From: Diploptera punctata | Lineage: Eukaryota > Arthropoda > Insecta > Blattodea > Blaberidae | Assembly: GCA_030220185.1 (NCBI GenBank) | Contig: JASPKZ010000423.1 | Span: forward strand, 1,505,501 to 1,569,500 | DNA: 64,000 nt | Direction of reading: 5' to 3' | Part shown: one piece after another, positions 60,685 to 64,000 of the stretch | Layout: each line of letters begins with the position of its first letter | Position numbering within the stretch: position 1 is the stretch's first letter | Made by a program: the position numbers and the translations under genes | The notes under the pieces: model-generated | Databases searched by the model: none | What the model saw: the letters and a program-made list of their open reading frames with translations, nothing else | Told to the model about the DNA's origin: nothing

Positions 60685-62944
60685 TATATACAGTCAATAT
60701 GCCCATTTCACCAATAAATGTTTAAAATGGTCAACTAGTTTCTACAGCCAAGCTGTCATTCTCAAGACCAGATATTGACTGAAGACAATATAGATAAAAA
60801 ATAAAGATACAAATTCAGTTAAAAACAAACTACGTCACATGACGCAATCATTCACAAGTGAAAGTAAAACATAATAAAACTAATCCTCTTTTTTATCAAT
60901 TAGAGAAAAGAGGGGGCTGTACGGAATAGGGCCTTTGTCTTTGTTCATTATTTATCCTTATTTTATAAATTTCCAAACTTTCAAGGACGTTAAGGAATTT
61001 GAAATCCCTGACCGAACGAACCAGCCTAAGATTACTTTTGTTGATAGCGTGACCGTACTCAGAAATATGCTGGGCAACTCCACATTTTCAATTCTGTTGA
61101 GTCTGAAATGGGCAATATGTTCATTAAATCTAGTTAAAATGGATCTTCTGGTTTGCCCAAAATATTTCAAGTCACAGTCATTGCATGCAATTCATAAATC
61201 CCGGATTTCTCTATACAATCGACTTTATCTTTAGGGGTTTCCGAGTAAACTATTTAATGTCAAAGTGGAAGTGAAAATCAATTTAGTATCTAGTCCTTTG
61301 AATATCTTGTTCAAACCTCTAGTTAAAGAGGGAACGTACGGCATAATAGCAAAATTAGCTTTATTAATAGGAGAATGGAAAGCTGTAGAATCCATAACAA
61401 GTTTTCTAAATTCAAATTTACGAATCAACTATCAATAATATTTCCATTGAAACCATTACACTTAGCTATATCTTTAATGGTTTGTAATTCCTTATTATAT
61501 CTATTTTTACTTAACGGAAAAGTGATAAGACGGTGAACTAAAAAATTGAAACTGGCCATTTTATGTTGATTACAATGGTGAGAACCTGCCGGGATATATC
61601 TAAATGTACTGGTATCTTTTCTATAAATATCAAATTCCAATCTATAATTGTTTCTAATTATTATCATATCTAAAAAGGCAGCCTTCCATTCTCTTCCTCT
61701 TCATACGTAAAATTTATGCTGGGAGTTCGGTCATTTAATATTTCAACAAATTCCTGTACATTGCATTTTTTGGTATCAAAAATAGCAAAAATGTCGTCAA
61801 ACATATCTGAGCCAGACCCTTGGAAAGTAATCTAATTCCTTCCCAAGCTCCGTCTCAAATCTGCTCATAAAAAGATCAGCTAGGAAAGGAGACAATGAAT
61901 TACCCATTGCCGTTCCCTCCTTTTGTTCATAAAACTTATTGTTAAATTGAAAAAATTGTTTCTGATTCATGCAAAGTTCCGTTAACTTGATATATTGATT
62001 GACAATATGGGGCTCCAATTTATTCTGTAGTAGTAGGTCTTCCAAGAAACTCAGCGTCTGAGGTATAGGTATACTAGGAAGAGAGATTTCACATCAAAAG
62101 AAATCAAAATCTCTCCATCCTTCAGCTCGATATTCTTGGTTTTCTCAATGAATTCCAACGAATTCTTAACAGCAAAGCCGGGCTGTGGTAGGGGAAGATT
62201 ACCAAACTCACAACTCAACCATTTAGAAATATTATAAGTGGGTGCAGATATAGCTGAAACTATAGGTCTAACTAATTTTCCTGGTTTGTGTATTTTTGGG
62301 TAAACAGTACAATTTAGGTACCAGAGGATTCGAAATATGCAATTTGCGTTTTAATTCTTTAGTAACCAGATGATTGCACGAATTCACAACATTAGTTACG
62401 TCCCTGATCATTTTAGGTAATGGATTTTTATTAACCAACTGGTAAGGACCACCATTAATCATATCATTAACACGATCATAGTAGTCCTGTTTATCCAAGA
62501 CAACGACCCTATTCCCCTTTATCAGCTTTCATGTAAAAGCAATCCCTTCTTCTCAAACCTTTAATGACCTCTCTGTTTTGTATATCAGTGCTATTTGATG
62601 ATTTCTTAGTAGTAGCCAAATTCTTCGTAACGATCTGTTTGCTAAATTCTCTGATATATTGTTTTGTGGGTTCATTAAAATGTTTGATTGAAGATTCGAT
62701 GCCAGCAATAACATTTTCAATTTCAGAATTGTGAACCGGTAAAGCAAATTTTAGGCCTTTATTTAACAACTGCAGTTCTTGGTCATTAAAGGTTTGTGAA
62801 GAGAGATTCTCAACAATACTGACCCTATCGGAGCATACCCCGGACCCTCCCCTGCGATCAATAAGTTTTTTCAATTTAATCTGTTGGGAAGAACGTTTTT
62901 TTCTGAACCTTAAAATTGATCGATCGAAACAGATTGTGATTTAT
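60685..62944 (-). mobile_element. Penelope-like element 2, minus-strand copy
   Basis: About 2.26 kb covering most of the PLE coding region, 5'-truncated at about 62944, with the 3' end at the minisatellite. The 3' part (60731-60770) has GAAAC after a GACAGC/GCTGT stem on the minus strand, a layout like the hammerhead-like motif at 45.85 kb, but the CTGANGA box is poor. It is a different PLE family from the palindromic one. Confidence 0.87.
60958..62874 (-). pseudogene. PLE reverse transcriptase and GIY-YIG, frameshifted
   Basis: Pieces on the minus strand in order: 62509-62874 (LIDRRGGSGVCSDRVSIVEN, NVIAGIESSIKHFNEPTKQY, FYMKADKG), 62268-62498 (KQDYYDRVNDMINGGPYQL, NPLVPKLYCLPK), an RT palm region with RPIVSAIS and FDVKSLF-like text, 61797-62045 (GTAMGNSLSPFLADLFMSR, then WLRYV), where an extra base breaks the YVDD catalytic box, 61425-61667 and 61231-61428 (post-RT thumb with NKANFAIMPYVPSLTRGLNK), and GIY then YFGQTRRSILTRFNEH at 61199-61090, the GIY-YIG nuclease. 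Several single-base shifts. No full-length product is possible. Confidence 0.87.
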
Positions 62945-64000
62945 TAGACTGATTTCAATATGATGACTAGGAAATCTGATCACAATCTATACCATAAAAT
63001 AAGTATGAAAATAAGTTTCATTGGTTTGGACATTGCCTTTTTGAAGAATTGTAAAAAAGAATCAGTTTTTCCAAAGTTCATTCAAGTAAATGTGTCAAAA
63101 AATTGTAGAAACAGAGAGAGAATAACCAAATTTACCAAACAAAAGTGGCTAGATTCCGAAATTAAATACCTTTATTCGAAGAGGAGCAGATTGGAAATTC
63201 AATCTTATAAACTATGGAAAACATTAACAGCACATCTTACCGAACTAGAATTTTTAGACTGGTGTGAATTTCAGAGAAATATGTTTCGATCGATCAATTT
63301 TAAGGTTCAGAAAAAAACGTTCTTCCCAACAGATTAAATTGAAAAAACTTATTGATCGCAGGGGAGGGTCCGGGGTATGGCTCCGATAGGGTCAGTATTG
63401 TTGAGAATCTCTCTTCACAAACCTTTAATGACCAAGAACTGCAGTTTGTTAATTAAAGGCCTAAAATTTGCTTTACCGGATCACAATTCTGAAATTGAAA
63501 ATGTTATTGCTGGCATCGAATCTTCAATCAAACATTTTAATGAACCCACAAAACAATATATCAGAGAATTTAGCAAACAGATCGTTACGAAGAATTTGGC
63601 TACTACTAAGAAATCATCAAATAGCACTGATATACAAAACAAGAGAGTCATTAAAGGTTTGAGAAGAAGGGATTGCTTTTACATGAAAGCTGATAAAGGG
63701 AATAGGGTCGTTGTCTTGGATAAACAGGACTACTATGATCGTGTTAATGATATGATTAATGGTGGTCCTTACCAGTTGGTTAATAAAAATCCATTACCTA
63801 AAATGATCAGGGACGTAACTAATGTTGTGAATTCGTGCAATCATCTGGTTACTAAAGAATTAAACGCAAATTGCATATTTCGAATCCTCTGGTACCTAAA
63901 TTGTACTGTTTACCAAAAATACACAAACCAGGAAAATTAGTTAGACCTATAGTTTCAGCTATATCTGCACCCACTTATAATATTTCTAAATGGTTGAGTT
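62945..64000 (+). mobile_element. Penelope-like element 2, plus-strand copy (runs off window)
   Basis: From about 63283 it mirrors the minus copy nearly base for base. It extends further 5' (62945-63282) than the minus copy. The right part lies beyond the window. Confidence 0.87.
62960..63940 (+). pseudogene. PLE N-terminal and early RT coding, frameshifted
   Basis: The frame 62960-63337 encodes a basic N-terminal region (KFIQVNVSKNCRNRERITKF, KQKWLDSEIKYLYSKRSRLE), consistent with the pre-RT domain of PLEs. An extra A in a run of seven before CGTTC shifts the frame. The same run is present in the minus copy. Frame 63377-63940 then gives NVIAGIESSIKHFNEPTKQY, FYMKADKGNRVVVLDKQDYY and PLPKMIRDVTNVVNSCNH before another shift at ELNANC. 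An extra G near 63378 and an extra T near 63445 are private to this copy. Confidence 0.83.

Overview
This window is eukaryotic, AT-rich and almost entirely built from transposable elements. I found no host protein-coding gene that I can support. The content points to an arthropod with a large, repeat-loaded genome: several tRNA-headed SINE families, RTE/Jockey-like LINEs, a mariner with TA target duplication, Penelope-like elements (PLEs), and a short array of TTAGG, the ancestral arthropod telomere repeat. A cockroach-like (polyneopteran) insect is my guess from the style of the SINEs and LINE tails. That is inference, not proof.

Layout. 0-9.5 kb: LINE 3' ends, one split by a purine (GA) microsatellite; SINE-A copies; a 357-bp tandem duplication; and a 1.5-kb RT-bearing LINE (6.48-8.04 kb) broken by in-frame TGA codons. 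9.8-11.0 kb: a complete but dead mariner. 11-17 kb: SINEs B, C and E and LINE tails in non-coding AT-rich DNA. 17.8-21.2 kb: three stacked LINE pieces, then (TTAGG)5. 21.2-24.6 kb: a repeat whose left module is inverted relative to a copy at 38 kb, and a SINE cut by a solo-LTR-like insert. 24.6-27.3 kb: a candidate DNA transposon with TGACTGACTGAC-type ends and a decayed antisense coding block. 28-31 kb: a LINE fragment, a TTAA-flanked MITE and SINEs. 31.4-33.9 kb: a diverged 1.2-kb tandem duplication with possible exon-like islands. 36.1-37.1 kb: a highly diverged tandem array of about 60-100 bp spacing. 39.17-45.26 kb: an LTR retrotransposon with 1.25-kb LTRs and no pol (LARD-like), inserted into a LINE fragment. 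45.80-47.53 kb: a nearly perfect 1.7-kb palindrome of two inverted PLE 3' ends, each with a GIY-YIG coding region and a hammerhead-like motif, flanked by a 14-bp target duplication. 47.6-52.7 kb: SINE-D copies, hairpin-ended repeats, and a LINE nested inside another LINE with a 12-bp target duplication. 53-59.6 kb: more repeats, SINEs and LINE tails. 59.66-60.68 kb: a 39-bp minisatellite. 60.69-64.0 kb: two PLEs placed head to head.

The elements do not work together as a pathway. They form a layered insertion history that can be partly ordered from target duplications and nesting. The most unusual signals are the PLE palindrome with its ribozyme-like motifs, a miniature palindromic relative at 31.87 kb, the head-to-head PLE pair sharing a frameshift, the hairpin-ended repeat family, and the TTAGG tract at a LINE 5'-truncation point.
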